NCBI GenBank assembly: GCA_034505955.1
Contig: JAPDQK010000002.1
Coordinates: 124,001-188,000 of the forward strand
Length of the DNA: 64,000 nt
From: Zhuqueibacter pondensis
Lineage (GTDB): Bacteria > Zhuqueibacterota > Zhuqueibacteria > Zhuqueibacterales > Zhuqueibacteraceae
Reading direction: 5' to 3'
Shown here: positions 22,762 through 31,978 of the stretch, one piece after another
Numbering within the stretch: the first letter of the stretch is position 1
How the letters are laid out: each line of letters starts with the position of its first letter
Notes under the pieces: generated by a model
The model's database searches: none
Told to the model about the DNA's origin: nothing
The model's input: only the letters and a program-made list of their open reading frames with translations
Program-made: the position numbers and the translations under genes

Positions 22762-23957
22762 ATCAAGAAACGTCTTCAACAGAAAAACCCCAAACCGGCG
22801 CCTCGTCCAGTCCAGCCGCGGAGCGCCGGCATCGCCGCCGGCGGCGGAGACGGCCCTCGCGTTCGGTCGAAAAATCCACGATCTTGACCAATCAAAGCGA
22901 CGGGCAGATGCCGAGTAGAACAGTTGAGACCTCGGCAAACACATCGGCGCCCCACACCACCATGTCTCTGTCTCGTCTTGCGCCGGCGCAGATTTCCGGA
23001 TCAAAAACGGGAACCGTACAGCTTTCCATTGTCATTCCACTTTTTAACGAAGTCGAATCGCTGACAGAATTACACGGCAAGTTGAGCCAGGTGATCAATC
23101 GCATGCGTGTACGCGCCGAGATCATCTTTGTCGATGACGGCTCAGTGGACGACTCGTTTGCGAGATTGCGGCAACTGCAGCAGCGCGATCACCGGGTGCG
23201 CGTGATTCAATTCCGCCGCAATTATGGCAAAGCCGCGGCGTTGGCCGCCGGTTTTGCGCGCGCCCGAGGCCAGCAGATCGTCACCCTGGATGCTGACCTG
23301 CAGGATGACCCCGAGGAAATCCCTCGTCTTTTGGAGCAACTCAACAAAGGCTATGATTTGGTTTCCGGATGGAAAAAACGGCGCCAGGATGGATTGATCA
23401 AACGCCTTACCTCAAAAATCTTCAATGCCGTGACCAACCTGATGACCGGCGTGCGTTTGCACGACATCAACTGCGGCTTGAAAGCCTATCGTCGCGAAGT
23501 GACCGATCACATTCGGGTCTATGGCCAACTGCATCGTTATTTGCCGGTATTGGCGTTCAAAGAGGGATTTCGCATCGGCGAGGTGGAAGTGCGGCATCAT
23601 CCGCGCAAATACGGCAGAAGCAAATTCGGCCCATCGCGTTACACCAGCGGTTTTTTCGATTTGTTGACCGTACTGTTTCTGACACGCTACACGCGACGTC
23701 CGCTGCATCTTTTCGGACTTGCCGGCCTCACCTCTTTTTTGCTCGGCTTTGCCCTCAGCGCTTATCTGACTTACGAGCGCTTGTTCGGCAACCGCTATCT
23801 CACCAATCGGCCGCTTCTGTTCCTCGGCATACTGCTGATCATCATAGGCGTGCAGATGGTTTCGTTCGGTTTGTTGGGCGAGATGATTACGGCCACGCAT
23901 AATCAGTCACCGAATTATGGGATCAAGGCGGAATTGGGGTTTGCGGAAAAAAGTTAG
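22758..23957 (+). CDS. Family 2 glycosyltransferase, polyprenyl-phosphate type, with arginine-rich N-terminal tail
   Basis: A 399-residue GT2. The catalytic domain starts near residue 90 (VQLSIVIPLFNEVESL) with FVDDGSVDDS and DADLQDDPEEIP; the C-terminus has two membrane helices (about 315-340 and 350-375), as in ArnC/DPMS-like enzymes that transfer sugars to undecaprenyl phosphate. The first 85 residues are disordered and include an unusual run RRHRRRRRRRPSR. It starts inside the end of the lipoprotein gene (ATGA). Confidence 0.9.
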   Translation: MNQETSSTEKPQTGASSSPAAERRHRRRRRRRPSRSVEKSTILTNQSDGQMPSRTVETSANTSAPHTTMSLSRLAPAQISGSKTGTVQLSIVIPLFNEVESLTELHGKLSQVINRMRVRAEIIFVDDGSVDDSFARLRQLQQRDHRVRVIQFRRNYGKAAALAAGFARARGQQIVTLDADLQDDPEEIPRLLEQLNKGYDLVSGWKKRRQDGLIKRLTSKIFNAVTNLMTGVRLHDINCGLKAYRREVTDHIRVYGQLHRYLPVLAFKEGFRIGEVEVRHHPRKYGRSKFGPSRYTSGFFDLLTVLFLTRYTRRPLHLFGLAGLTSFLLGFALSAYLTYERLFGNRYLTNRPLLFLGILLIIIGVQMVSFGLLGEMITATHNQSPNYGIKAELGFAEKS

Positions 23958-24027
23958 AAGCTTTTCGTGAAAGAGTGGAATGTTGCCTTTACAACGGGAT
24001 GCTCGGAATTTATCGTCATCCTCGCCA

Positions 24028-25137
24028 ATGGTTTTGGTGGGACCAGCTTTCCCCTGGCGTGGCGGCATCGCGCAGTATACCGACCAACTCTACCTGCATC
24101 TGCGCGAGAAATATCCCGTCGAAGTTTTTACCTATTCACGTTTGTTCCCGAAACCCCTCTTTCCGGGCCGGACGCAATTAGACACGAGCAAGACCGCGAT
24201 CGAGGTACCCAGCCGACGAACGTTGGATTCCATCGGACCCGTGAGCTGGTGGCGAACGGCTGCTGCAATCGTCCGATGCCAACCCCGCGCCGTTGTGGTC
24301 ATGCATCAAATGCCTTTTTTTGCACCATGTCTGGGGACTTTGTTGCGCCTGATCCGGCGGCAAGCTTCGACAACGCGCCAAATTTTGCTCTGTCATAACC
24401 TCATTCCCCACGAACCGCATTTTTTTGATGCGCCACTGACGCGCTATTTGTTGGCCATGCCCGATGCTTTCCTGGTGCTTTCCGAGGCGGTGGAGAGGGA
24501 GGTATTGCGCTTCCGACCGGACGCCAGGCTGGTGCGTGTGCCGCAACCCATTTATGATTTTTTCCCAACCGCGCCTTCACGCCAGGCGGCACGCCAGCGG
24601 CTCAGTCTTCCTTTGGAGCAACCAGTGGTTCTGTTCTTCGGTTTGGTGAGAGCGTATAAGGGACTGGCAATTCTGCTGCATGCCATGACGTATTTGCCTC
24701 ATGTCCACTTACTGATCGCCGGAGAATTTTACCAGTCGCGGCATGATTACCAGCGCCAAATCAGCGAGCTTGACTTGAAGGATCGTGTTTACCTCGAAGA
24801 TCGTTACATTCCGAACGAGGAAGTACCGGCATACTTTGCCGCTGCCGATGTCGTGGTGCTTCCCTATCTCAGCGCGACGCAGAGTGGCGTGTCCAAGCTG
24901 GCCTATCATTTCGATAAACCTGTGATTGTCACCAACGTTGGTGGTTTGGCGGAGGAAGTGGAAGCAGGGAGAACCGGTTATGTCGTACCACCCGGAGATC
25001 CTGTTGCACTCGCTGAGGCCATTGCCAAAGTGCTGGCGGAAAACGCACGCGATGATTTCGCGGTAAATATTCGAGAGTACAAAAAACGCTATTCCTGGGC
25101 GAGGGTGATTGAGGCGATAGAGAAGTTGGCTGAATGA
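24028..25137 (+). CDS. Family 4 glycosyltransferase
   Basis: A 369-residue GT-B glycosyltransferase. The N-terminal start MVLVGPAFPWRGGIAQYTDQL is typical of GT4 enzymes, and the C-terminal Rossmann domain has VVLFFGLVRAYKGLAILL, a VVLPYLSATQSGV acceptor loop and VIVTNVGGLAEEVEAGRTGYVVPPGDP. An upstream in-frame ATG at 23980 adds 16 residues that do not resemble the family. Donor and acceptor are unknown; context implies surface glycan assembly. Confidence 0.9.
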   Translation: MVLVGPAFPWRGGIAQYTDQLYLHLREKYPVEVFTYSRLFPKPLFPGRTQLDTSKTAIEVPSRRTLDSIGPVSWWRTAAAIVRCQPRAVVVMHQMPFFAPCLGTLLRLIRRQASTTRQILLCHNLIPHEPHFFDAPLTRYLLAMPDAFLVLSEAVEREVLRFRPDARLVRVPQPIYDFFPTAPSRQAARQRLSLPLEQPVVLFFGLVRAYKGLAILLHAMTYLPHVHLLIAGEFYQSRHDYQRQISELDLKDRVYLEDRYIPNEEVPAYFAAADVVVLPYLSATQSGVSKLAYHFDKPVIVTNVGGLAEEVEAGRTGYVVPPGDPVALAEAIAKVLAENARDDFAVNIREYKKRYSWARVIEAIEKLAE

Positions 25138-25139
25138 AA

Positions 25140-25630
25140 TCATTCTTTTGAGGAGGGAGCAGCGGCCAGGCTGTCCAGGAACCTCAAGAAGTCTTTTATA
25201 TCAGCACTGAACTTTTTATATGCTTCAGGAAATTGGGTTTCAATCTCTGTAACTTTCTCAAAATCCAATTCGAACCCATAAATGTTACGGAACCTGTGGC
25301 GGAAACTGAGAAAATCCAATAGCAATTTGCAGGTTTCCTCAGAAATCACCGGTGGTTGCAAGCCCGGTATATCGAGTTTCAAAGTTCTTGATGCCAGAAT
25401 TCACCCGTTGGAATGCCGCCATTAATTTCATTGGCGATCTTTTTGAAGATACGTTCAGCGCCGTTGTAGAAATCGTGAAAAATTGAAGCCTTGCCACGCA
25501 GGATAAGCGAATGTGTGCTCATGTCCTGGGCAACACCACGCCATTGCGCATAGAGCTGATCAATCTTTTTCAATTCTTCACGAATTTCGACGGCGATTCT
25601 CTTGAAACGGTCGCTGGTTTCTACGGCCAT
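25140..25630 (-). pseudogene. hepT: HepT-type HEPN toxin gene split by a frameshift
   Basis: Two frames overlap by 4 bp: 25379-25630 encodes the N-terminal helices (MAVETSDRFKRIAVEI to GEFWHQEL, then TGA), and 25140-25382, opening with TTG, encodes the C-terminal part with the HEPN RNase motif FRHRFRNIYGFEL (R-x-x-x-x-x-H type core). Relatives are one protein of about 160 residues; adding one base at the CTTTGAAA site near 25382 would rejoin them as WHQELLKLDIPG. It may be a true mutation, an assembly error or a frameshift site. Partner of the upstream MntA gene. Confidence 0.8.
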
Positions 25631-25980
25631 AGCTGAACTCCTTCTTCGGCAACTCGCTGCTTTAACAGTTCGCTTGCGGATTCATAGGGAATGAGGTCGA
25701 CTTCAAAATTTGTCATTAACATGATTTGCCCAAGCGTTGAAAAGTAGCAGCCTTTGGGCAGCCCGAATACTACCAGATCGATATCCGAGCGGCGGTTGAA
25801 GCGTTCAGGGGCAAACGCCGAGCCGATCCCGATAACCTTTGCAGCTCCGATATTTTCGCCGAGGAAATGAGCAATTCGTTTTGCTTCGTGGACTGCCTTC
25901 TGCCGTCGCTCTTCAAGCTCCCGGCGTTCCTGGAGTGTTCGCTGCTGCCAGCCAGCCAAGTAGGAAGAAATATCCATCAT
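25621..25980 (-). CDS. mntA: MntA-type minimal nucleotidyltransferase antitoxin
   Basis: A 119-residue nucleotidyltransferase. The polymerase-beta signature GIGSAFAPERFNRRSDIDLVVFG gives GS and the DxD metal ligands. In known MntA/HepT systems, MntA AMPylates a tyrosine next to the HEPN RNase motif of HepT and so silences it; the HepT here keeps the RNxY tyrosine. It overlaps hepT by 10 bp. ATGs at 25980 and 25977 are adjacent; a 16-residue upstream extension is unlikely. Confidence 0.85.
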   Translation of the reverse strand: MMDISSYLAGWQQRTLQERRELEERRQKAVHEAKRIAHFLGENIGAAKVIGIGSAFAPERFNRRSDIDLVVFGLPKGCYFSTLGQIMLMTNFEVDLIPYESASELLKQRVAEEGVQLWP

Positions 25981-26063
25981 CGGAGTTGAAATTGAATTGT
26001 CTTTTGTTGTTTTAAAATACAAAACCACGATGTGACTTTCAACATAAATTTTATTTTTACCGG

Positions 26064-27011
26064 ATGTACCGCGTTCGGAGCAAAAATCACGAGAGTAAAA
26101 ACCCCCTCGTCTGGATTCTTGTCGTCAACTGGAATGGCAGGGAAGACACGCTCGCTTGCCTTGCCTCGCTGCGCAAAGTCAGCTATCAGCCGCGACATAT
26201 TTTGGTGATCGACAATGCTTCCACCGATGGCAGCGTCGAGGCGATACGCGAGCAGTTTCCGGAGGTGGAAGTGCTGGCGAATGCAAAAAACGAACGTTTT
26301 GCCCGGGCGAATAATCAAGGGATGGAAAAAGCATTGGCGGCCGGCGCCGGAATGGTTTTATTGTTGAACAACGATACCGAAGTGGCGCCGGATTTTCTCG
26401 AACATCTTGTGGCGGCGGCTGAGTCGCGACCTGATGTGGGCATGGTCGCGCCGAAAATTTATTATCACCACGACCCCCAACTCCTCTGGTTTGCTGGTGG
26501 CCGCGTGAATTTCTGGACTGGCCGCATCTATCATCTTGGCTTGCGCCAACACGAAGCCCCTCAATCCGATCAGCAGGAGCACAATTCGCCCGAAGTCGTG
26601 GATTTTCTCACCGGTTGTGCCATTCTCGCCAAACGCGAATGTCTGGAAAAAATCGGCTGGCTCGACGAAAGCTATTACATGTACGTCGAAGATGTGGATT
26701 GGTGCTGGCGCGCGCGGCAGGCCGGCTTTGTCTGCCTGTATCAACCGGCGGCGAAAATCTGGCACAAGGTCAGCGCTTCGGCTGGTGACTCATTCAAAAT
26801 TTACCACAAAGTGCTTGGCAATTTTGTTTTTTTCCGGCGCTATGCGCGCTGGTATCACTGGCCGACGATTGTGCTCAGTGTTGCGGCTGGAGCCGTCATC
26901 GAGATTTTTCGGCAACTTCGTCGCAGCCCGGCGCAGGCACTGAGTACAACCGGCGCGTTGCTGCGGGGCTTTGCGGATATTTTCCTGCGCCGCCGGATTG
27001 CGAAACAGTAG
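26064..27011 (+). CDS. Family 2 glycosyltransferase, rhamnosyltransferase-like
   Basis: A 315-residue GT2 of the WbbL type: VWILVVNWNGREDTLACLASL, VIDNASTDGS, VLLLNNDTEV, FLTGCAILAKRECLEKIG and YYMYVEDVDWCWRARQAG are all family blocks. One weak hydrophobic segment near residue 275 may tether it to the membrane. The flippase gene follows after about 30 bp, so both likely act on the same lipid-linked oligosaccharide. Confidence 0.92.
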   Translation: MYRVRSKNHESKNPLVWILVVNWNGREDTLACLASLRKVSYQPRHILVIDNASTDGSVEAIREQFPEVEVLANAKNERFARANNQGMEKALAAGAGMVLLLNNDTEVAPDFLEHLVAAAESRPDVGMVAPKIYYHHDPQLLWFAGGRVNFWTGRIYHLGLRQHEAPQSDQQEHNSPEVVDFLTGCAILAKRECLEKIGWLDESYYMYVEDVDWCWRARQAGFVCLYQPAAKIWHKVSASAGDSFKIYHKVLGNFVFFRRYARWYHWPTIVLSVAAGAVIEIFRQLRRSPAQALSTTGALLRGFADIFLRRRIAKQ

Positions 27012-27040
27012 GATACTTGCATCGACATGATCATGATAAT

Positions 27041-28384
27041 ATGCGCTTGGCAAATTATCTGAAACAGAGCGCCTGGGCAAGTTTGGATAAAGCGCTGCCG
27101 GTTATCTACGGCTTGGGATTTATCTTTGCAGTGGTGCGCGTTCTGCCTGCCAAAGAGTTTGGCCTTCTCGTGCTCTTCCAGGCCGTTTTTCTTTTTATTG
27201 AAATGATTGACCAGGCGCTGGTTCAGATCCCAATGGCAAAATTTTTGTCTGAAGGAGAGCACGCGGCTTGGGCTATCCCAACCTCGTTCTTACTCAGCCT
27301 GATCCTCGTCCTGCTTGCGGGATTCGCCAGCGTTCTTGGCGCGCCTCTACTTGCAGCGCTTATGGGAGATATGGATTTGGCCGGCTTGCTTTGGTATATG
27401 CCCCTGATGATCGCAGCATTTTATTTGAAAAATATCGCGAGTCAAATCTGCATCGCCAACCATCGGATCCGGTCTTTATTCGTCATCGATGCAACTTATT
27501 ATCTTGGTTCGTTGCTCCTTTTAATTATCTCATATTGGCTTGGGATTTTATCCAATGCCCGTCTGGTCATTTGGATCAATTTTTACGCGGCGTTGGCCTC
27601 TTCTTTGTTGTCCGGGATTTTGACGTGGCAAACCCTGCGGGCGACAAGTTGGCAGCTCAGCCTTGCACATCTCGGACGGTTTCTGGCATTTGGGAAATAT
27701 TCTCTGGGAGCGGGCCTGGGAAATTATTTTTACAGCCAAATCGACACCTTTTTGATTGGCCATTTTTACGGTCTGACAAAAGTGGCCGTCTATAATGCCG
27801 GTAAAATCATCTTTCGTTTTTACAATATCGTTTCGCAGGCGACCCAGGTGGTGCTTTTGCCTTTGATTTCTCGTTTCGATGCCGCCGGGCAACGGGAAGA
27901 ATTGCGCGCTCTTGCCGAAAAAGCGATCTGCTTTCTCTTCCTGCTCCTGCTGCCGTTGCATCTTCTCTTGTTGGTTGGCTCGGAATTTCTTCTGGAAATC
28001 GTTTACCACGGAAAATACAACGACGCCACGGCGATTCTGCGCGTGTTGGTGATCGGGGCATTTTTTCTGCCCTGGGGTGCGGTGGGCTCAAATATGCAAA
28101 TCGGGATGGGAAAGCCGAGGGTGAGCTTTGGTTTTGTTCTGTTGGTAGCAGGGTTCAACATTATCGCCAATTTATTTTTACTTCCGGTATTTGGAGTGAT
28201 CGGAGCGGCGGTGGCAATGACGCTGGCGATGGTGTTTGGCGCCATCCTGCAGATGTTCTACATGAGACGTACGATTCAATTGCGCCTGCAGGGCATTTGG
28301 CAGCGGCGGTTGGATGCGCTTCACTTCGGCCTGTCGTGGATGGCAAAACTCCGCGCGGCGTCAATGCCCACTCAGAAAATCTGA
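27041..28384 (+). CDS. Wzx-type oligosaccharide flippase (MATE/MVF superfamily)
   Basis: A 447-residue protein with about 12-14 membrane helices. SLGAGLGNYFYSQIDTFLIGHFYG is the conserved block of polysaccharide-export flippases (about residue 215), and the C-terminal helix VFGVIGAAVAMTLAMVFGAIL is typical too. It would move undecaprenyl-linked glycan across the inner membrane. No Wzy polymerase is recognised nearby. ATG at 27041 is preferred over 27017 because the family begins close to the first helix. Confidence 0.9.
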   Translation: MRLANYLKQSAWASLDKALPVIYGLGFIFAVVRVLPAKEFGLLVLFQAVFLFIEMIDQALVQIPMAKFLSEGEHAAWAIPTSFLLSLILVLLAGFASVLGAPLLAALMGDMDLAGLLWYMPLMIAAFYLKNIASQICIANHRIRSLFVIDATYYLGSLLLLIISYWLGILSNARLVIWINFYAALASSLLSGILTWQTLRATSWQLSLAHLGRFLAFGKYSLGAGLGNYFYSQIDTFLIGHFYGLTKVAVYNAGKIIFRFYNIVSQATQVVLLPLISRFDAAGQREELRALAEKAICFLFLLLLPLHLLLLVGSEFLLEIVYHGKYNDATAILRVLVIGAFFLPWGAVGSNMQIGMGKPRVSFGFVLLVAGFNIIANLFLLPVFGVIGAAVAMTLAMVFGAILQMFYMRRTIQLRLQGIWQRRLDALHFGLSWMAKLRAASMPTQKI

Positions 28385-28727
28385 ACACCGGCTTGGTGCT
28401 TTTTACTTGTTTGACGATTTTCAGATTTATATCAAACTTTTGAAAATACAGCGCCCGAGGGTTTCCAGTTACTCAAAAAGAAATATCTTGCCTTTGCCCG
28501 GCAATCTTCTTATTATTAATTCTTTGCTTTATTGCGTCATACTATCCAGTCCAACAAAAGATGTCATTCCAGAAGACTGTGTCCGTAGGAATCTTTCTTC
28601 ATTTTGACAAGATCATCCTAAATTGCAAAAAGATTTCCTGTGGGCGCAGCTTGCGGAATGACAGTCACCACCCATCGTTGGAAAATTGTATTAACTAAAT
28701 CAGCGCAAGGAGGCTTGAAAGCTCATT
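28385..28727. other. Non-coding gap with dispersed repeat
   Basis: Contains the TGTCATTC element at 28562-28663 and an AT-rich stretch before it. A purine-rich AAGGAGG at 28708-28714 is the likely ribosome site of the next gene. Confidence 0.6.
28562..28663. repeat. Dispersed TGTCATTC element
   Basis: Starts TGTCATTCCAGAAGACTG and ends GCAGCTTGCGGAATGACA. Inner arms contain TAGGAATCTTTC and AAAAGATTTCCT in inverse, giving a long imperfect hairpin. Confidence 0.7.
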
Positions 28728-29798
28728 ATGCCCGATCTTGCCATCGTCGGCACTGGTAGCTGGGGGAAAAATCTCGTGCGTAACTTTTATGAACTGCGCC
28801 GTCAAAACACCATTTATGCCTGCGATCTCGAGGCCGCCAAACTCGAACGTCTGCGCAACACCTATCCATTGTTGAGGACCACGCCAAACTATCAAGAAAT
28901 TTTGGCGAATGACAACCTCAAAGCCGTGGTGATTGCGACCAATGCCGTGAGCCATTATCAGCTTGCAAAACAGGCGCTCGAAGCCGGCAAGGACGTCTTT
29001 GTCGAAAAACCCCTGGCCCTGAGTTATCGCCAGGCGCTGGAGGTGGTTGAATTGGCGGAACGCCAGCAGCGTATTTTAATGGTTGGCCATCTCATGCTTT
29101 ATCATCCGGTCACTCAGCAACTGCGCGAGCTGATCAAGAACGGTGAGCTTGGCGAAATTTATTATATTTATTCCCAACGCGTCAATCTTGGCCAAGTCCG
29201 CAGAGATGAAAACGCACTGTGGAGTTTTGGTCCGCACGATCTTTCGCTTCTTTTCCATTTACTCGAGCAGGAACCCATGGATATTTCGGCGCGGGGGCAG
29301 ACATATTTACAGGAGGGGATCGAAGACGTCGTGTTTGTCAGCCTGAATTTTCCCAATCGAGTATCGGCGCATATCCATCTCAGCTGGCTCGACCCCCACA
29401 AGCTGCGCAAAGTCACCGTGGTGGGCAGCAAAAAGATGGCGGTTTTTGATGACATGGCGACCACCGAGAAACTGCGGATTTACAACAACAGCGCCGAAAA
29501 GAAAATCGATTATGATACCTATGGCGATTACATCACTTTGCGATTCGGCGAAATTATGATCCCGTATGTGACCATGACCGAGCCGCTGAAGTTGGAATGT
29601 CAGCATTTTTTGGAGTGTATCGAACAGCGCAAACCACCGCGCACCAATGGCAGAGACGGCTTGCGCGTGATCAAAGCGCTGGAAGCGGCAAATTATTCTT
29701 TGAAACACAATGGAATTCCCGTCAATTTGGAGACCTATTTTGGAGAACTTCATTCATCCCACCGCGAAGTTGGGACCAGGTACCAGCCTCGGCAGTAA
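28728..29798 (+). CDS. Gfo/Idh/MocA family oxidoreductase, sugar-nucleotide type
   Basis: A 356-residue NAD(P)-dependent oxidoreductase: Rossmann motif VGTGSWGKN at the start, the EKPLALSYRQALEV block with the conserved EKP, and a beta-sheet C-terminal domain. FGPHDLSLLFHLL supplies the active-site His and Asp region. In surface glycan clusters such enzymes oxidise the 3-position of UDP-sugars (WlbA/WbpB type) or similar. The following acyltransferase gene overlaps it, fitting a pathway to acylated amino sugars. Confidence 0.9.
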   Translation: MPDLAIVGTGSWGKNLVRNFYELRRQNTIYACDLEAAKLERLRNTYPLLRTTPNYQEILANDNLKAVVIATNAVSHYQLAKQALEAGKDVFVEKPLALSYRQALEVVELAERQQRILMVGHLMLYHPVTQQLRELIKNGELGEIYYIYSQRVNLGQVRRDENALWSFGPHDLSLLFHLLEQEPMDISARGQTYLQEGIEDVVFVSLNFPNRVSAHIHLSWLDPHKLRKVTVVGSKKMAVFDDMATTEKLRIYNNSAEKKIDYDTYGDYITLRFGEIMIPYVTMTEPLKLECQHFLECIEQRKPPRTNGRDGLRVIKALEAANYSLKHNGIPVNLETYFGELHSSHREVGTRYQPRQ

Positions 29799-30483
29799 TT
29801 GTTATATCGACGCCAATGTCACCATCGGTGCCGATTGCCGCATCGGTCATGGCGTCATTATTCATCCGGATACCGTCATCGGATCCAGCGTTCGTATTGA
29901 TGATCATACCGTCATTGGCAAGCTGCCCATGCGAGCGGCCGCCAGCGCCATCACCAAAGAAGAGGCGTTGCCCGGCTGCGCCATCGGAGATCGCTGCATT
30001 CTCGGAACTTTTGTGGTGATTTATCGCGGCTGCACGATTGAGCAGAATGTGCTGGTAGCTGATCTCGCCTCGGTGCGCGAGAACGTGCGCATCGGCGAAT
30101 ACACGATTGTTGGTCGAGGCGTCACCGTTGAGAATAAAGTCACGATTGGAAAACGGTGCAAGCTGGAAACCGAAGCTTACATTACCGCCTTGTCCGAGAT
30201 CGGCGATTATTGTTTCATCGCACCGGAAGTGACATTCACAAATGACAATTTTCTCGGCCGCACCAAAGAGCGATTCAAATATTTTAAGGGGGTGACGATG
30301 AAAAAGGGCGCGCGCATTGGCGCCAACGTCACCGTGCTTCCCGGCATTACTATTGAGGAAGAGGCATTGGTGGCGGCCGGATCGGTGGTGACGCGCAATG
30401 TGCCGGCGCGTAAAATCGTACTCGGCAGTCCGGCGCGAGTTTGGCGAGAAGTCCCGCCCGAACAGTTTTGGGAAAATCAGTGA
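29740..30483 (+). CDS. Left-handed beta-helix acyltransferase (sugar N- or O-acetyltransferase)
   Basis: About 247 residues starting from a TTG within the end of the oxidoreductase gene (ILENFIHPTAKLG). Hexapeptide repeats run throughout (for example IGADCRIGHGVIIHPDTVIG, VRIGEYTIVG, ITIEEEALVAAGSVVTRNVP), with ANVTVLPG as in WbpD/WlbB-type UDP-GlcNAc3NA acetyltransferases. An in-frame upstream start at 29710 would add ten residues lacking repeats. Coupled with the preceding oxidoreductase, it suggests modification of a UDP-amino sugar; a separate aminotransferase is not found here. Confidence 0.87.
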   Translation: MENFIHPTAKLGPGTSLGSNCYIDANVTIGADCRIGHGVIIHPDTVIGSSVRIDDHTVIGKLPMRAAASAITKEEALPGCAIGDRCILGTFVVIYRGCTIEQNVLVADLASVRENVRIGEYTIVGRGVTVENKVTIGKRCKLETEAYITALSEIGDYCFIAPEVTFTNDNFLGRTKERFKYFKGVTMKKGARIGANVTVLPGITIEEEALVAAGSVVTRNVPARKIVLGSPARVWREVPPEQFWENQ

Positions 30484-30549
30484 GAGATTATTCGTGACTT
30501 TTCGATACCCTCCCCCAACTTGGAGTTCATTTGTCATGGAATACCTCGC

Positions 30550-30661
30550 TGTCATCCTGGAAGGCTACGCCCGAAGGGATCTTTTTGTATTGAGCACTGT
30601 GCTTGCGTGCAAAAAGATTCCCTGCGGGCGTAGCCTACGGACGCAGTTTTACAGAATGACA
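30550..30661. repeat. Dispersed TGTCATTC-type element
   Basis: Starts TGTCATCCTGGAAGGCTACG and ends GTTTTACAGAATGACA. It shares AAAAAGATTCCCTGCGGGCG with the copy at 18475-18578. Confidence 0.7.
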
Positions 30662-30701
30662 TGTTGCGTGAAAGCTCTTATGGAAAAGTCAAAACATTGA
30701 T

Positions 30702-30765
30702 GGCAAAAGGATTCAATGCTAAAATTATTGTTATACGAATTATTTTGCCATTGAATCATTTTGCC
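30702..30765. repeat. 64-bp inverted repeat
   Basis: GGCAAAAGGATTCAATG and CATTGAATCATTTTGCC pair with one mismatch around a 30-bp loop. Similar in design to 9604-9660. Confidence 0.65.
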
Positions 30766-30819
30766 TTTGGTGAGTAGTTACGATGATTCTTATGCTGGAG
30801 GCAGTTCGCGCATAGTCAA

Positions 30820-31962
30820 ATGATTCATATTGTAACCATCATCGGTGCGCGCCCGCAATTTATCAAAGCGGCAGTGGTCTCCCGTGAAATTGCCAAACAG
30901 CGCCACCTGCGCGAAACTCTCGTCCATACCGGACAGCACTATGATTATGAAATGTCCGCGGTTTTCTTCAAGCAGCTCGGATTGAAAGAGCCGCGATATC
31001 ATCTCGGCGTCGGATCGAAGCCGCACGGAGAGCAAACCGCGGCAATCCTTGCCAAGCTCGAACCTATCTTGATGAAAGAACAACCGGATGGCGTGATCGT
31101 CTACGGCGATACCAATTCCACTTTGGCGGGTGCATTATGTGCCAGCAAGTTACACATTCCTTTGGCACATGTCGAGGCGGGATTGAGGAGCTGGAATCGG
31201 CAAATGCCGGAAGAAATCAACCGCGTCGTCACCGATCACGTTTCCGATTTTTTGTTCTGCCCGACCGCGACCGCGGTGAAGAATCTTGCGGGTGAAGGAG
31301 TTCGCGATGGCGTCTTCAACGTTGGAGACGTGATGCTCGATGCCATTTTGGTTTTTGGGAATCACCGTCACCGCCAAACCAGTCTTTTGTCCGGCCAATT
31401 ATTGACGAAATGGGGATTAGCAGCGCAGGAATATTTTTTGATCACCATTCACCGCGCCGAGAATACGGACAACGTGGAGCGACTGCATCAACTACTCGAG
31501 CTTTTGCTGGAATTGCCGGCTCCGACCATTTTCCCTGTACATCCGCGCGTTGGAAATCTGCTGGCGAAAGATCGCCACCTTCGCCCAATTCGTGCCCGCT
31601 TGGCTGCGACACCCAATTTGCGTTTGGTGCCACCGGTCTCTTATCTCGAGATGCTGGCTTTGGAAAAAAACGCGCGGGCGATCATCACGGACTCCGGCGG
31701 GGTTCAAAAAGAAGCCTTCTTCTTTCAGGTGCCATGCATCACTTTGCGTGAAGAAACCGAATGGGTGGAAACCCTCGCAGGTGGATGTAACACGCTGGTC
31801 GGTGCGGATAAAAAAAGATTTTTGACCGCGATTTCACAAATTGACAAAATTCGGGATCGCACAATGAGACGGTCAAAGGCCTCTACAAAAGGGTTTGCTC
31901 TCTTCGGTAGTGGCAAAGCCAGCGAGCGCATAGTACGGATTTTACGCCGGACTTTACGATGA
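30820..31962 (+). CDS. wecB: UDP-N-acetylglucosamine 2-epimerase (non-hydrolysing)
   Basis: A 380-residue GT-B-fold epimerase. Family blocks: GARPQFIKAAVVSR, LVHTGQHYDYEMS, VYGDTNSTLAGAL, HVEAGLRSWNRQMPEEINR and ITDSGGVQKEAFFFQVPC. It converts UDP-GlcNAc to UDP-ManNAc, or acts on a 3-modified analogue such as UDP-GlcNAc3NAcA (WbpI type), which would fit the adjacent oxidoreductase and acetyltransferase. The next glycosyltransferase follows after 16 bp. Confidence 0.93.
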   Translation: MIHIVTIIGARPQFIKAAVVSREIAKQRHLRETLVHTGQHYDYEMSAVFFKQLGLKEPRYHLGVGSKPHGEQTAAILAKLEPILMKEQPDGVIVYGDTNSTLAGALCASKLHIPLAHVEAGLRSWNRQMPEEINRVVTDHVSDFLFCPTATAVKNLAGEGVRDGVFNVGDVMLDAILVFGNHRHRQTSLLSGQLLTKWGLAAQEYFLITIHRAENTDNVERLHQLLELLLELPAPTIFPVHPRVGNLLAKDRHLRPIRARLAATPNLRLVPPVSYLEMLALEKNARAIITDSGGVQKEAFFFQVPCITLREETEWVETLAGGCNTLVGADKKRFLTAISQIDKIRDRTMRRSKASTKGFALFGSGKASERIVRILRRTLR

Positions 31963-31978
31963 CGGAATTGATTGACGC

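Larger units (their letters stand above)
30484..30819. other. Non-coding gap with two repeats
   Basis: Carries a dispersed TGTCATTC-type element (30550-30661) and an inverted repeat (30702-30765). No gene is supported. Confidence 0.6.
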
